A stretch of 64,000 nucleotides of DNA from Betaproteobacteria bacterium (GCA_013298695.1 JAAFIS010000005.1:246641-310640); one strand, 5' to 3'; positions 1 through 8,835 are shown, counted from the first letter of the stretch. The notes: generated by a model from the letters alone, not told the origin. Program-made: numbers and translations.

Positions 1-630
1 ATCGTTGAAATACAAATCCCCATACGGATCGTCTTCAACAATCAAGGTCTGGTACTTCGCTGCGATTTCGAGCACGCGCTTTCGCCGCTCAAGCGAAAGC
101 ATTGCGCCACTTGGATTGCCAAACGTTGGAATCAAATAAACAAGCTTCGGCTGGTGTTGAACGATGAGTTTTTCAAGCTCATCGACTTTGACGCCGTTCG
201 CATCGATTGGTGCGCTGATGAGCTCCGCGCCGTAGAGTCGGAAACATTGGATGGTCGCCAAAAACGTTGGCGCTTCAACGATCACTTTGTCACCCGGCGA
301 AATCATCGTTTTACCAATGAGATCAAGCGCTTGCTGCGAGCCTGTCGTCACCATGAGTTGATCGGCGGCAACGTGCGCGCCTTTCGCTGTCATCAAGCCC
401 GCGAGCGACTCGCGCAGCGGTTGATAGCCTTCGGTTGCGCCGTATTGCAGTGCGGCGCTTGGGTCGTTTTTAAGTGCTGCCGCAGCCGCGTCGGCGACAC
501 CTTCAACATCAAACAGCGCGGCGTCAGGAAAGCCGCCCGCAAAACTAATGATGCCCGGCTTGCCAAGCAGTTTGAATAACTCCCTAATCGCGGAAGTTTC
601 GACGTTGTTGAGGCGGTCTGCGAAATTCAT
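1..630 (-). CDS. PLP-dependent aminotransferase class I/II, 3' end cut off by the window
   Basis: The minus-strand frame opens with ATG at 628-630 and stays open to base 1, giving the N-terminal 210 residues. The protein begins MNFADRLNNVETSAIREL and contains ISFAGGFPD, QYGATEGYQPLRE, TTGSQQALDL, FGNPSG and VEDDPYGDL. This series is typical of the LysN/2-aminoadipate and multiple-substrate aminotransferase group of fold-type I PLP enzymes. The Schiff-base lysine would lie beyond the window edge and is not seen. There is no N-terminal GntR helix-turn-helix, so it is not a MocR regulator. The substrate cannot be told; amino acid to 2-oxoacid transamination in the cytoplasm is the family role. 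It is transcribed in the same direction as the DUF389 gene upstream, 63 bp away. Confidence 0.88.
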   Translation of the reverse strand, partial: MNFADRLNNVETSAIRELFKLLGKPGIISFAGGFPDAALFDVEGVADAAAAALKNDPSAALQYGATEGYQPLRESLAGLMTAKGAHVAADQLMVTTGSQQALDLIGKTMISPGDKVIVEAPTFLATIQCFRLYGAELISAPIDANGVKVDELEKLIVQHQPKLVYLIPTFGNPSGAMLSLERRKRVLEIAAKYQTLIVEDDPYGDLYFND

Positions 631-693
631 AGGGAAGATGTTAGCGCGGGTGGCAAATAGCGCCCGTGTGCGGCTGATCGCGTGTCGGCTAGA

Positions 694-2073
694 TCAGGCT
701 CGACTGGCAAAAACAACCAAAACAGCGTCTGATTTCGTGCGCACTTTTAGCCAATTTTCGATGCGTGCGCGTTCGGCACGCGAGAGCGGTTTGTTCGACT
801 TCACGTTTAGCTGAAGGATCTCCCGTTTCGATCCGTTCGATCCGATCTCTAGGCCCTGACTCAATGCGACAACGTCAATTGACGGATATTGAGCACGCAA
901 CTCGGCCGAAATGTCTTCCGCCTTTGATTTTGCCGCGCTCTTCGAGTCGAGCTCTCTTTGCAATTGTTTGATGTCCTCGTCTTTGAGTCGCAGCGCTTGC
1001 TGGCCCTGCAGGTACAGGTCGCTCAGCACGCCCGCTTTTAGCGCGGCAAGATCGGTTCGCGCCTCGCTTGATTGGCGCACGACAATTTTTGTGTCGTTAA
1101 GGTTTGCAGCGGGCAATCTAGACTCAATACTTTGTAGCGTGGCGGCCGAAAGCGGTCGACCCACTAACGCGACTTCAAGCGTTCTGGTGGCGTAATCAAC
1201 TCTAGAACTTGCTGCCTGAGTGTCCGTTTGCGAAAACTCACGTGCGATGAATTTACGAGCATTCGCGTTGTACACCTCTTCATGAACCAACTTCGCCGCC
1301 AAGTAAGTGCTGGGACCGGCGGTAACCAGCGCAATCGCGAGAAGCGCAAGTCGCATGCGCCACTGTGATTTCAAATCTTGGAACCCCTTTCGCTCCAGTT
1401 TGAGAAGGCGGACTCCGATCGCGGTCGCTAAGCCGATAAAGACGCAATTTATCGCGAACAAATAAAGCGCGCCCAATACAAAATCCCATTGCCCGGTGGC
1501 GATTCCAAACCCGGCGGTGCAGACGGGCGGCATCAGTGCAGTCGCTATCGCAACGCCTGGAATTACGTTTGACTTTTCTTGGCGACTGACTCCAACGATT
1601 CCCGCAAGACCGCCAAATATCGCAATCAACACGTCCCAAATCGTCGGCGTCGTTCGTGCTAACAGTTCTGAATGCGCGTCGTGAAGCGGTGAGATCAGAA
1701 AGTAAAGCGTTGACACAACCAGGCTAATGATTGCCGCGATTGCGAGATTGAAGAGAGCTCGTTTTACGAGCGCGAAATCGTAAATGGCGAGCCCTAGTCC
1801 TGCGCCAACGATCGGTCCCATAAGCGGCGAAATCAGCATTGCACCAATGATCACTGCGGTTGAGTTGACGTTAAGTCCAACCGACGCGATAAAAATCGCG
1901 AAGATGAGAATCCACGGCGTGGCTCCTTCAAGCTCTACGCCGTCTCGGATGCGGCGTTGAATCTCGCCATCATCAGCTTTGTCCGACAGAAGGCTGAAAC
2001 GTCTGGAGATGGAAGCGCGAAAACTCAGCTTTGGCCGTGAGAGGTCGCTAGATAGGGAAGGCTGCGGTGTCAA
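694..2073 (-). CDS. DUF389 family integral membrane protein
   Basis: A 459-residue protein of the DUF389 family (hydrophobic domain TIGR00341/TIGR00271 type), function unknown. Residues about 45-240 carry repeated membrane segments, including the family-typical ISPLMGPIVGAGLGLAIYD stretch and a GxLxGxVGxSR-like loop. The C-terminal half is soluble, with a likely coiled coil around residues 365-395 (QLQRELDSKSAAKSKAED) and an alpha/beta tail. The start codon is TTG at 2073; no in-frame ATG precedes the first membrane segment, and an AAGGA ribosome-binding sequence lies about 7 nt upstream, so the TTG looks genuine. The gene has its own upstream intergenic region. Nothing nearby points to a substrate. 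Confidence 0.85.
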   Translation of the reverse strand: MTPQPSLSSDLSRPKLSFRASISRRFSLLSDKADDGEIQRRIRDGVELEGATPWILIFAIFIASVGLNVNSTAVIIGAMLISPLMGPIVGAGLGLAIYDFALVKRALFNLAIAAIISLVVSTLYFLISPLHDAHSELLARTTPTIWDVLIAIFGGLAGIVGVSRQEKSNVIPGVAIATALMPPVCTAGFGIATGQWDFVLGALYLFAINCVFIGLATAIGVRLLKLERKGFQDLKSQWRMRLALLAIALVTAGPSTYLAAKLVHEEVYNANARKFIAREFSQTDTQAASSRVDYATRTLEVALVGRPLSAATLQSIESRLPAANLNDTKIVVRQSSEARTDLAALKAGVLSDLYLQGQQALRLKDEDIKQLQRELDSKSAAKSKAEDISAELRAQYPSIDVVALSQGLEIGSNGSKREILQLNVKSNKPLSRAERARIENWLKVRTKSDAVLVVFASRA

Positions 2074-2374
2074 TCTTGAATCCTTAAAAACTACTGGGAG
2101 GTTGCAATGTTGTTAGAGATGCTTTAGGTAACGTTTGGTGCGGAATCGCACGGGAGCGGGCGGGCGCCAAATGGGCCTAATAAAGCTAACGAAAATACTA
2201 GCTGCTTCACAAATCTCAGGCGAATTTCCCTTTACAAATGCTTCCATGCCTCGGTGACTTAGTCAATTGCTGGTTGGACGTCAGGCGCACACGCGGAGGC
2301 TTGATCATTGCTCGAAATTTCTAGAAATGTGAGCGCTCTTTGGCGTTTTTGAGAGCGCCGCCACACCGCCAAAT
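2074..2374. other. Gene-free stretch with a palindrome and a stem-loop
   Basis: Between the DUF389 gene and the Lrp-type regulator. A perfect 12-bp palindrome ATTTCTAGAAAT lies at 2317-2328. A 7-bp stem (2333-2339 with 2352-2358, GCGCTCT/AGAGCGC, 12-nt loop) follows the regulator's stop on the minus strand and could act as its terminator, though no good U-tract follows. The DUF389 promoter must lie in the left half; I see no convincing -35/-10 pair. Confidence 0.4.
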
Positions 2375-2854
2375 CTAAGCGTAACTGGTGAGCGGAAGCG
2401 CCGTTTTGTATCGCACCTGTTTCAGCGTGAAACTCGAACGAATTTTCTCGATGCCGGGAATCGGCGAAAGTTGATCGAGAATAAATTTTTCGAGTGCTTG
2501 AATATCGCTGACCACGACGCGAATTAAATAATCGCTGTCGCCCGTCATCAGATAACACTCCATCACTTCGTCGTGTTCGGCGATGCGCGTTTCAAAAGCA
2601 GCGAGTGCATGTTTGCTTTGTTCTTTGAGACTGATTGAGATGAACACGTTGAGACCGAGCCCCAGTTTTTTCGCGTTCGCAATGGCGACGTAGCGGTCAA
2701 TCACGCCGCTCGCTTCGAGCGATTTCACGCGCGCGAGGCATGGCGACGGCGATAAATTCACACGCCGCGCGAGCTCGACATTGGTGAGCGCGCCGTCTTT
2801 CTGTAGCTCGCTCAGGATGCGTAGATCCACTGCGTCAAGGGTCGATTCGTTCAT
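2375..2854 (-). CDS. Lrp/AsnC family transcriptional regulator (MdeR-like)
   Basis: A 159-residue regulator with an N-terminal winged helix-turn-helix (about residues 6-60: DAVDLRILSELQKDGALTNV, ARRVNLSPSPCLARVKSLE) and a C-terminal RAM/AsnC ligand-binding domain (about 65-150, with YLMTGDSDYLIRVV). The family senses amino acids and often controls a divergent neighbour. Here it is divergent from the E1 dehydrogenase gene across about 130 bp, which is the probable operator region. In Pseudomonas putida an Lrp-type regulator of the same size (MdeR) controls a pyruvate dehydrogenase E1-like gene (mdeB) used in methionine catabolism. That parallel is inference from family and position; no methionine gamma-lyase gene is present here. 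Confidence 0.92.
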   Translation of the reverse strand: MNESTLDAVDLRILSELQKDGALTNVELARRVNLSPSPCLARVKSLEASGVIDRYVAIANAKKLGLGLNVFISISLKEQSKHALAAFETRIAEHDEVMECYLMTGDSDYLIRVVVSDIQALEKFILDQLSPIPGIEKIRSSFTLKQVRYKTALPLTSYA

Positions 2855-2983
2855 TTGGGTATCTCGCTAAGTGTTCGTTTTGCAGCGCAAAATGCTGCGA
2901 AAATTGTCCAGAGAAGTCTATGCGAAACCAAATGCCCAGTGATTGCTAGCAAAATAGGCACACTTTGTTTTCGTGAAATCACT
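2855..2983. promoter_or_regulatory. Divergent promoter region, Lrp regulator / E1 dehydrogenase
   Basis: A 129-bp AT-rich gap between the two divergent starts. Autoregulation and control of the E1 gene by the Lrp-type protein would act here. No well-conserved Lrp box can be pointed to by eye. Confidence 0.4.
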
Positions 2984-5785
2984 ATGTTGATGTCCACAGA
3001 TCCCGCCACATTTGCCGTGCGTGCACACGACGTAGATCCACAAGAGACGCGAGAGTGGCAAGACGCACTCGATGCGTTGATCTCAGCGTATGGCGCAGAT
3101 CGCGCGCGCTTCATGCTCGATCAACTGGTTGCGCATGCGCGTGCAATGGGCGTTGCGTGGAAACCAGAACTCGCAACGCCGTATCGAAACACGATTAGCG
3201 TGCAGGAGCAGCCAACGTTCCCAGGCGATCTTGCAATAGAGGAGAAGCTCGCGAGTCTTATGCGCTGGAATGCGCTTGCGATGGTGGCGCGCGCGAATGC
3301 GGCGTATGGTGAATTGGGTGGCCATATTGCAAGCTACGCAAGCGCTGCGGATTTGTTTGAAGTTGGCTTCAATCATTTTTTTCATGCGCGCAGCGACGGA
3401 GAAAAGAAGCACGGTGGTGATCTCGTATTTTTTCAGCCGCATAGCGCGCCGGGTGTGTATGCGCGTGCGTTTCTTGAAGGACGACTCTCTGAAAACGATT
3501 TGAATTTTTATCGTCGGGAAATTAGCGCCAAAGCGGTCGGCGCGCGCGGGCTTTCAAGCTATCCGCATCCATATTTGATGCCTGATTTTTGGCAATTCCC
3601 GACCGGTTCAATGGGCATTGGCCCAATCAGCTCAATCTATCACGCGCGTTTCATGCGTTATCTCTCACATCGCGAATTGCTCGATTGCAGCGCGCGCAAA
3701 GTGTGGGGCGTATTTGGTGATGGCGAAATGGATGAGCCCGAAAGCATGAGCGCCCTCACGCTTGCTGCGCGCGAAGGCCTCGACAATTTGGTGTGGGTGG
3801 TCAATTGCAATTTGCAACGACTCGATGGGCCGGTGCGCGGCAATGGTCGCATCATTGATGAGCTTGAAAAACTCTTCAGCGGCGCCGGTTGGAACGTGAT
3901 CAAACTGATCTGGGGTTCAGATTGGGATGGCCTCTTTGCGCGAGACACGACAAATGCGCTGCTCGGTGCGTTTGCTAATACGGTCGATGGACAGATGCAA
4001 ACTTTCGCTGCGAACGACGGCCGCTACAACCGCGAAAACTTTTTCGGACAAAACGATGCGCTCGCGCGCCTTGCGCAAGGCATGACTGATGAGCAAATTG
4101 ATCGCCTGAAGCGCGGTGGTCACGACATCGTGAAAATTTACGCTGCCTATAGCGCCGCTGCGAAACACACCGGTCAGCCGACCGTGATCCTCGCGCACAC
4201 CAAAAAAGGCTACGGCATGGGGGCAGCGGGTCAGGGCAAGATGACTACACATTCACAAAAGAAATTCGATGAAACTGCGCTTATCGAGTTTCGCAATCGA
4301 TTCAATCTTCCGCTCAGCGATGAGCAAGCAACTTCACTAGCGTTTTACAAACCAACAGAGGAAAGCGCTGAGATGCAATACCTGCATGCTCGGCGCGCGA
4401 AGCTAGGCGGCTATCTGCCCAAAAGGCAAACAGCTGCGGAGGCACTACCCGTGCCTTCAATGGCTTCATATGCGGCGTTCGCCACTGCGCCCAATGGCAA
4501 GGAGATGAGCACCACGATGGCCTTCGTACGCATGCTCGGTAATTTGCTCAAAGACAAGACGCTTGGGCCGCGTATCGTGCCGATTGTTGCGGATGAGGCG
4601 CGCACTTTTGGCATGGCCAATCTGTTCAAGCAAGTCGGCATTTATTCGAGCGTCGGTCAGCGCTACGCACCGGAAGACATCGGTTCCGTGCTCTCGTATC
4701 GTGAAGCGTTTAACGGTCAAATTCTTGAGGAAGGGATCAGCGAAGCAGGCGCGATTTCAAGCTGGACCGCCGCGGCGACGAGCTACAGTGTGCATGGTTT
4801 TGCGATGCTGCCGTTCTACATTTATTACTCGATGTTCGGCTTCCAACGGGTTGCGGACTTGATTTGGGCAGCGGCCGATCAACAGCCACGCGGCTTCTTG
4901 CTCGGCGCGACTTCGGGTCGTACCACACTCGGTGGCGAGGGCTTGCAACACCAGGACGGCACGAGCCATCTCTGGGCAGCGACTGTGCCGAATTGCAAAG
5001 CCTACGATCCCGCGTTTGCGGGTGAACTCGCCGCGATCATCGATCACGGGATGCGAGAGATGGTGAGTGAACAGCGTAACGTCTTCTATTACGTCACCTT
5101 GATGAATGAAAATTATGCACAACCGGATTTGCCCGCAGAAAAGATCAGTGATTTGATTCGTGGGGCTTATGTGTTTGCTCAGATTGAGGCTGTTCATGGT
5201 TCGACAAGCTCACCACGAACGGCTGTGAGTGTGAGCGAGGCGTCTACTCCCGTGCTTGACACGGGATCACCACGAACGGGTGTGGGTGTGATCGGGGCGT
5301 TTACTCCCGTGCTTGACACGCGATCACCACGAACGGAGAAGGGGGTTCGTGCTCAAACAACCGTTCGTGGTGAGCCTGTCGAACCACACGCATTCGAAAA
5401 GCACGTCACCTTACTTGGCTCTGGTGCGATCCTTACCGAAGTCATCAAAGCAGCAAAAACATTGGCGGAAGAGGGCATTACCGCAACCGTGATTTCAGTC
5501 ACAAGCTGGAGTGAACTCTCGCGCGATGGTGCGAAATCAGAACGTGAAAATGTACTGCCGTTCATTACGCGTTTGCTTGTAGATACACACGGCCCGATCA
5601 TCGCTGCGACGGATTACGTGCGCGCAGTGCCTGAAAGTATCCGCGCATATCTGCCCGAGGGACGCCGCTATGTGACGCTAGGCACCGACGGTTTCGGTCG
5701 CAGCGATACGCGCGCCGCGTTGCGCGAATTCTTCGGCGTTGACGCCAATAGCATCGTTGCCGCCGTGAACAAGCGATTCAACTAA
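2984..5785 (+). CDS. aceE: Homodimeric pyruvate (2-oxoacid) dehydrogenase E1, with in-frame repeat insertion
   Basis: Thiamine-diphosphate E1 of the homodimeric AceE type, 933 residues from ATG 2984 (a second ATG lies at 2990). It decarboxylates pyruvate or a close 2-oxoacid and passes the acyl group to an E2 lipoyl domain. The ThDP/Mg motif GDGEMDEPES lies near residue 245, followed by NCNLQRLDGPVRGNGRI; IVADEARTFGM and QGMIS-type C-terminal motifs are in place. Residues about 738-801 are not AceE-like: they contain GSTSSPRT, two copies of a 19-residue unit and VRGEPVEP, encoded by palindromic repeats. They fall in a loop before HVTLLGSGA, so the fold may tolerate them. Without them the length (about 869) matches the family (E. 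coli 887). No aceF or lpd lies adjacent. With the Lrp neighbour, an MdeB-like 2-oxobutyrate role is possible. Confidence 0.93.
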   Translation: MLMSTDPATFAVRAHDVDPQETREWQDALDALISAYGADRARFMLDQLVAHARAMGVAWKPELATPYRNTISVQEQPTFPGDLAIEEKLASLMRWNALAMVARANAAYGELGGHIASYASAADLFEVGFNHFFHARSDGEKKHGGDLVFFQPHSAPGVYARAFLEGRLSENDLNFYRREISAKAVGARGLSSYPHPYLMPDFWQFPTGSMGIGPISSIYHARFMRYLSHRELLDCSARKVWGVFGDGEMDEPESMSALTLAAREGLDNLVWVVNCNLQRLDGPVRGNGRIIDELEKLFSGAGWNVIKLIWGSDWDGLFARDTTNALLGAFANTVDGQMQTFAANDGRYNRENFFGQNDALARLAQGMTDEQIDRLKRGGHDIVKIYAAYSAAAKHTGQPTVILAHTKKGYGMGAAGQGKMTTHSQKKFDETALIEFRNRFNLPLSDEQATSLAFYKPTEESAEMQYLHARRAKLGGYLPKRQTAAEALPVPSMASYAAFATAPNGKEMSTTMAFVRMLGNLLKDKTLGPRIVPIVADEARTFGMANLFKQVGIYSSVGQRYAPEDIGSVLSYREAFNGQILEEGISEAGAISSWTAAATSYSVHGFAMLPFYIYYSMFGFQRVADLIWAAADQQPRGFLLGATSGRTTLGGEGLQHQDGTSHLWAATVPNCKAYDPAFAGELAAIIDHGMREMVSEQRNVFYYVTLMNENYAQPDLPAEKISDLIRGAYVFAQIEAVHGSTSSPRTAVSVSEASTPVLDTGSPRTGVGVIGAFTPVLDTRSPRTEKGVRAQTTVRGEPVEPHAFEKHVTLLGSGAILTEVIKAAKTLAEEGITATVISVTSWSELSRDGAKSERENVLPFITRLLVDTHGPIIAATDYVRAVPESIRAYLPEGRRYVTLGTDGFGRSDTRAALREFFGVDANSIVAAVNKRFN
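5197..5386. repeat. Palindromic repeat insertion inside the E1 gene
   Basis: A 26-bp sequence at 5197-5222 is repeated inverted at 5361-5386 with one mismatch (core GTTCGACAAGCTCACCACGA). Between them lie two direct copies of a unit with a 57-bp period, starting at 5246 and 5303 (ACTCCCGTGCTTGACACG, then GATCACCACGAACGG). 57 bp is 19 codons, so each added unit keeps the frame. The flanking core resembles a dispersed repeat common in many proteobacterial genomes. The arrangement recalls Rickettsia palindromic elements, which also insert in frame in genes. Confidence 0.9.
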
Positions 5786-5796
5786 GAAAGCGCATC

Positions 5797-6990
5797 TTGC
5801 AGCCACTCACTTGCCAACGCGATCAATTCAGCATCGATCCAAACAACGAAGGCCACATCTGGCTCAATAGCGCTTACATGGGGCCGTTGCCGCTCGCTAC
5901 GCAACGTGCGGGTGTTGCTGCGCTCGCAGCGCGCGCGTTCCCGGTGAGCGTTACGCCGCGTGATTTCTTTGAACCCGCTGAGCGCGTTCGCGGGATGCTT
6001 GCGAAACTTGTAAATACCGATCCAGAGCGTATTGCATTCGTTCCGAACGTGGCGAATGGCATGGCAATCGTTGCGAAAAATTTCGTACCAAAACGCGGAC
6101 AGAACATCGTGTTGCTCGGCGAACAATTTCCGAGCAACGTGTATCCGTGGCGCGATTGGCGCAAGGATGGCGTGGAGTTACGCACGATAGCCGCACCCGA
6201 TGCGCCGTGGTCGGCATCGAGTTCGACAAAACGAACGCGTGGAGCGTTGTGGAACGAATTGATTCTCGACGCGATCGATACCCACACCGCGATGGTGAGC
6301 ATCGAGCAAGCACATTGGGCCGATGGGACCTTGTTTGATCTCGTAAACATCGGCAAACGTTGCCGTGAAGTTGATGCATTGTTCGCCATTGATGCAACAC
6401 AAACGGTAGGTGCGATGCCGTTTGATTGCGCCGCAATTCAACCGGACGCGTTGATCGTACATAGCTACAAATCTATTCTCTCAAACTACGGGTTGGGATT
6501 CGCGGTGTTGAGTGAAAAATTTGCGAATGCGAAGCCACTCGAAGAGAGTTGGCTGATGCGTGAGGGCAGCGACAACTTCGCGCGGCTGGTTGACTACCAA
6601 GATGCGTACGCTCCTGGCATGCGCCGCTTCGACACCAGCCTGCGCGCGAATCCGTCGTTGATCCAGATGCTGGGCGCGAGCGCTGAGTTGCTGCTTGAGT
6701 GGCAGCCTGCAAGGATTCGTGAATACTTGCTTGCAATTGAGCGTGATTTTGTCGAACGCGTGCGGGCAATTGGTTTTGAAGTAACCGACGAGGCCGAACG
6801 TGCTGCGAATATTTTTGGTTTGAAGTTACCGCACGGGATCGAGGTGGAGCGCTGTCGCGCGGCACTCACTGCAGAAAAAATTCATGTTTCTGTGCGCGGC
6901 AGCGCGATCCGCATCTCGCCGCATGTTTACAACGACACACATGATTTGCAGCGGCTTGCTGACGTGCTTTCACGCCTAGCCATTTGTTAA
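5797..6990 (+). CDS. Aminotransferase class V-fold PLP enzyme (cysteine desulfurase/kynureninase-like)
   Basis: A 397-residue fold-type I PLP enzyme of the class V group. IWLNSAYMGPLP opens the domain; SIEQAHWADG, AIDATQTVGAMPFD (D199 would bind the pyridine nitrogen) and HSYKS with K225 as likely Schiff-base lysine follow. The active-site cysteine loop of true cysteine desulfurases is not evident, so the substrate is open. The start is TTG at 5797, 11 bp after the E1 stop. An ATG start at 5878 would remove conserved N-terminal residues, and AAGAAAG upstream offers a weak ribosome-binding site. The short gap suggests cotranscription with the E1 gene and a role in amino acid or amine breakdown feeding 2-oxoacids. 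Confidence 0.85.
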   Translation: MQPLTCQRDQFSIDPNNEGHIWLNSAYMGPLPLATQRAGVAALAARAFPVSVTPRDFFEPAERVRGMLAKLVNTDPERIAFVPNVANGMAIVAKNFVPKRGQNIVLLGEQFPSNVYPWRDWRKDGVELRTIAAPDAPWSASSSTKRTRGALWNELILDAIDTHTAMVSIEQAHWADGTLFDLVNIGKRCREVDALFAIDATQTVGAMPFDCAAIQPDALIVHSYKSILSNYGLGFAVLSEKFANAKPLEESWLMREGSDNFARLVDYQDAYAPGMRRFDTSLRANPSLIQMLGASAELLLEWQPARIREYLLAIERDFVERVRAIGFEVTDEAERAANIFGLKLPHGIEVERCRAALTAEKIHVSVRGSAIRISPHVYNDTHDLQRLADVLSRLAIC

Positions 6991-7150
6991 TAGCTTCCTA
7001 ATTGAGCCGCCGTATCAATTGGGCGTTATGGCTTTGCGTCTGCACTCTTGATTAATGCCGATGTTTACGCGTAGCGCCTGCAAAACGCGTTTAGGTTCTG
7101 AATGCTCTAAGGCGAAACATGTGTTTTCTTTAAGCGTTGAACTACTGTAT

Positions 7151-7162
7151 TCTGTATACAGA
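7151..7162. promoter_or_regulatory. Palindromic GntR/FCD-type operator
   Basis: TCTGTATACAGA is a perfect 12-bp palindrome 44 bp upstream of the GntR-family start. FCD-type GntR regulators commonly bind short palindromes with a GTATAC centre, so autoregulation and control of the following genes is likely (inference). Confidence 0.65.
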
Positions 7163-7206
7163 GTACGCATTTTGCCTTCATCCTGAACACGCTTTTCAAA
7201 GAAACT

Positions 7207-7935
7207 ATGGCTGCTGCAACGCTTGCGCGTATCGAATCCACACCTGACCTCGTGGATCGTGTCTATCGCTCGCTGCTGGATGCGATCAGCGAAGGCTCCC
7301 TCGCACCGGGCGCGCGCCTCACTCAGGAAGAAATTGCGGAGCAACTCGCGGTGTCGCGACAGCCGGTGCTTCAAGCGCTGCGGCAACTTAAAACCGATGG
7401 CTTTGTGCAAGACGCGGCCGGGCGCGGACTGATTGTTACGCCGCTGGACGCAGATTGGTTGAGTCAGGTGTATCAAGTGCGAAGCGCGCTCGATGGTCTA
7501 GCCGCACGACTTGCGGCGACCGCTGTTTTAGAACAAAAAGCCCGAGGTTTCGCTTACTCATTTGATTCGGTGTTGATCGCGCGAGGCCGCGCCGCAGTTA
7601 AGAAAAACAACGTGGCACAGCTCATCGATTGCGATATCGAATTTCATGCGGCAATTTATGCCGCCGCGCGCAACCCGTTGATCGAACAAACTGCCACGCT
7701 GCATTGGCGACACATTCGCCGTGCCATGGGCGCAGTGTTGCAATCGGCTGTCACTCGCGATGCGGTGTGGGATGAGCACGAGGCGATTGGCAAAGCAATT
7801 GCTGGCGGCAACGCATTACGCGCGGAGCAACTGATCTCAAAGCACGGCAATGCTGCGCGCGAACATTTGCTTCGACAACTTTCGCAAATGCAGTCGAAAG
7901 AAGTAAACACATCACTACGTCGCGAAAAAGTATGA
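7207..7935 (+). CDS. GntR family transcriptional regulator, FCD domain
   Basis: A 242-residue regulator. Residues about 15-80 form the GntR winged helix (LVDRVYRSLLDAISEGSLAP, LTQEEIAEQLAVSRQPV, ALRQL). The rest is the all-helical FCD ligand domain with metal-site residues (DIEFHAAIYAAARNP and a later ...HGNAAREHL). Members of this subgroup repress catabolic genes for sugar acids, organic acids or amino acids until a pathway intermediate binds. It lies 18 bp upstream of the PhyH dioxygenase gene on the same strand, so it probably controls that gene and the SAF oxidoreductase as well as itself. Confidence 0.93.
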   Translation: MAAATLARIESTPDLVDRVYRSLLDAISEGSLAPGARLTQEEIAEQLAVSRQPVLQALRQLKTDGFVQDAAGRGLIVTPLDADWLSQVYQVRSALDGLAARLAATAVLEQKARGFAYSFDSVLIARGRAAVKKNNVAQLIDCDIEFHAAIYAAARNPLIEQTATLHWRHIRRAMGAVLQSAVTRDAVWDEHEAIGKAIAGGNALRAEQLISKHGNAAREHLLRQLSQMQSKEVNTSLRREKV

Positions 7936-7953
7936 ACTTAAAAAGGAGGCTCC

Positions 7954-8832
7954 ATGCAACTTTCTGCACAACAACTCGAGCAATTTGATCGCGAGGGTTA
8001 TTTATTTTTTCCGAGATTGTTTACACCCGACGAAACAAAAACCCTGATCGATGCCGTACCCGCGCTTTATGCACGTCGTGAGGCCTACAACGTTCGCGAA
8101 AAGGGGTCAGATGCCGTCCGCACCAATTTCGCTGCGCACATGTACAGCGAGCCCTTTGCGAAACTGGCGCGACATCCGCGCATGGTGAAACCCGTTGAAG
8201 CTTTGTTCGGCGAAAAACTCTACATGCATCAATTCAAAATCAACGGGAAGATGGCGTTTGAGGGCGATGTGTGGCAATGGCATCAGGATTACGGTACCTG
8301 GAAAAACGATGATTTGATGCCTACGGAGCGCGCGATGAACGTCGCGATATTTCTCGACGACGTGAATGAATTCAACGGACCGCTCATGTTCATTCCGGGC
8401 AGTCACAAAAAAGGTGTGATTGATGCGAAGCATGATCTCACCACGACGAGTTACCCGCTGTGGACTGTCAATCATGAATTGATCGCGAAACTCGTTGACC
8501 GTGCGGGTGGAAAGCAGGGCGGCATCGTATCGCCGAAGGGGCCAGCGGGTTCGATGATTTTGTTTCACTCGTGCCTCGTGCATGCATCGAGTGCGAACCT
8601 GTCACCCTTTAATCGTGTGAGCGTGTATTTGAGTTTGTGTGCGGTCTCGAATCACATTCGTCGTCACAAGCGTCCTGAGTACATCGCGCACCGAGATTTC
8701 ACGCCAATTGAGTGTTTGCCAGATGATTGTTTGCTTAAGGATTACGCCGTGGATTTGCCTTGGAAACATGGTGTGCCTGAAAGCGCGTTGCAAACGTCAC
8801 TTGATGTCATTGACTTGAAAGTGGCGGCGTAA
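7954..8832 (+). CDS. Phytanoyl-CoA dioxygenase (PhyH/EctD) family Fe(II)/2-oxoglutarate oxygenase
   Basis: A 292-residue non-haem iron, 2-oxoglutarate-dependent oxygenase. The metal facial triad is visible: H110 and D112 in WQWHQDYGTW and H210 in LVHASSAN, with R221 (PFNRVS) as the likely 2-oxoglutarate-binding arginine. IFLDDVNEFNGPLMFIPGSH is typical of PhyH proteins. A strong AAAGGAGG ribosome-binding site precedes the ATG. The family hydroxylates small organic substrates; ectoine hydroxylase is one relative, but no ectoine synthesis genes are present. Placed between a GntR/FCD regulator and an oxidoreductase, it likely opens a catabolic route for an unknown substrate. Confidence 0.9.
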   Translation: MQLSAQQLEQFDREGYLFFPRLFTPDETKTLIDAVPALYARREAYNVREKGSDAVRTNFAAHMYSEPFAKLARHPRMVKPVEALFGEKLYMHQFKINGKMAFEGDVWQWHQDYGTWKNDDLMPTERAMNVAIFLDDVNEFNGPLMFIPGSHKKGVIDAKHDLTTTSYPLWTVNHELIAKLVDRAGGKQGGIVSPKGPAGSMILFHSCLVHASSANLSPFNRVSVYLSLCAVSNHIRRHKRPEYIAHRDFTPIECLPDDCLLKDYAVDLPWKHGVPESALQTSLDVIDLKVAA

Positions 8833-8835
8833 CAA

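Noticed and set aside
5197..5386. Insertion sequence or pseudogene in the E1 gene
   Set aside because: No transposase or target duplication, and the frame is intact through the insertion and the conserved downstream motifs.
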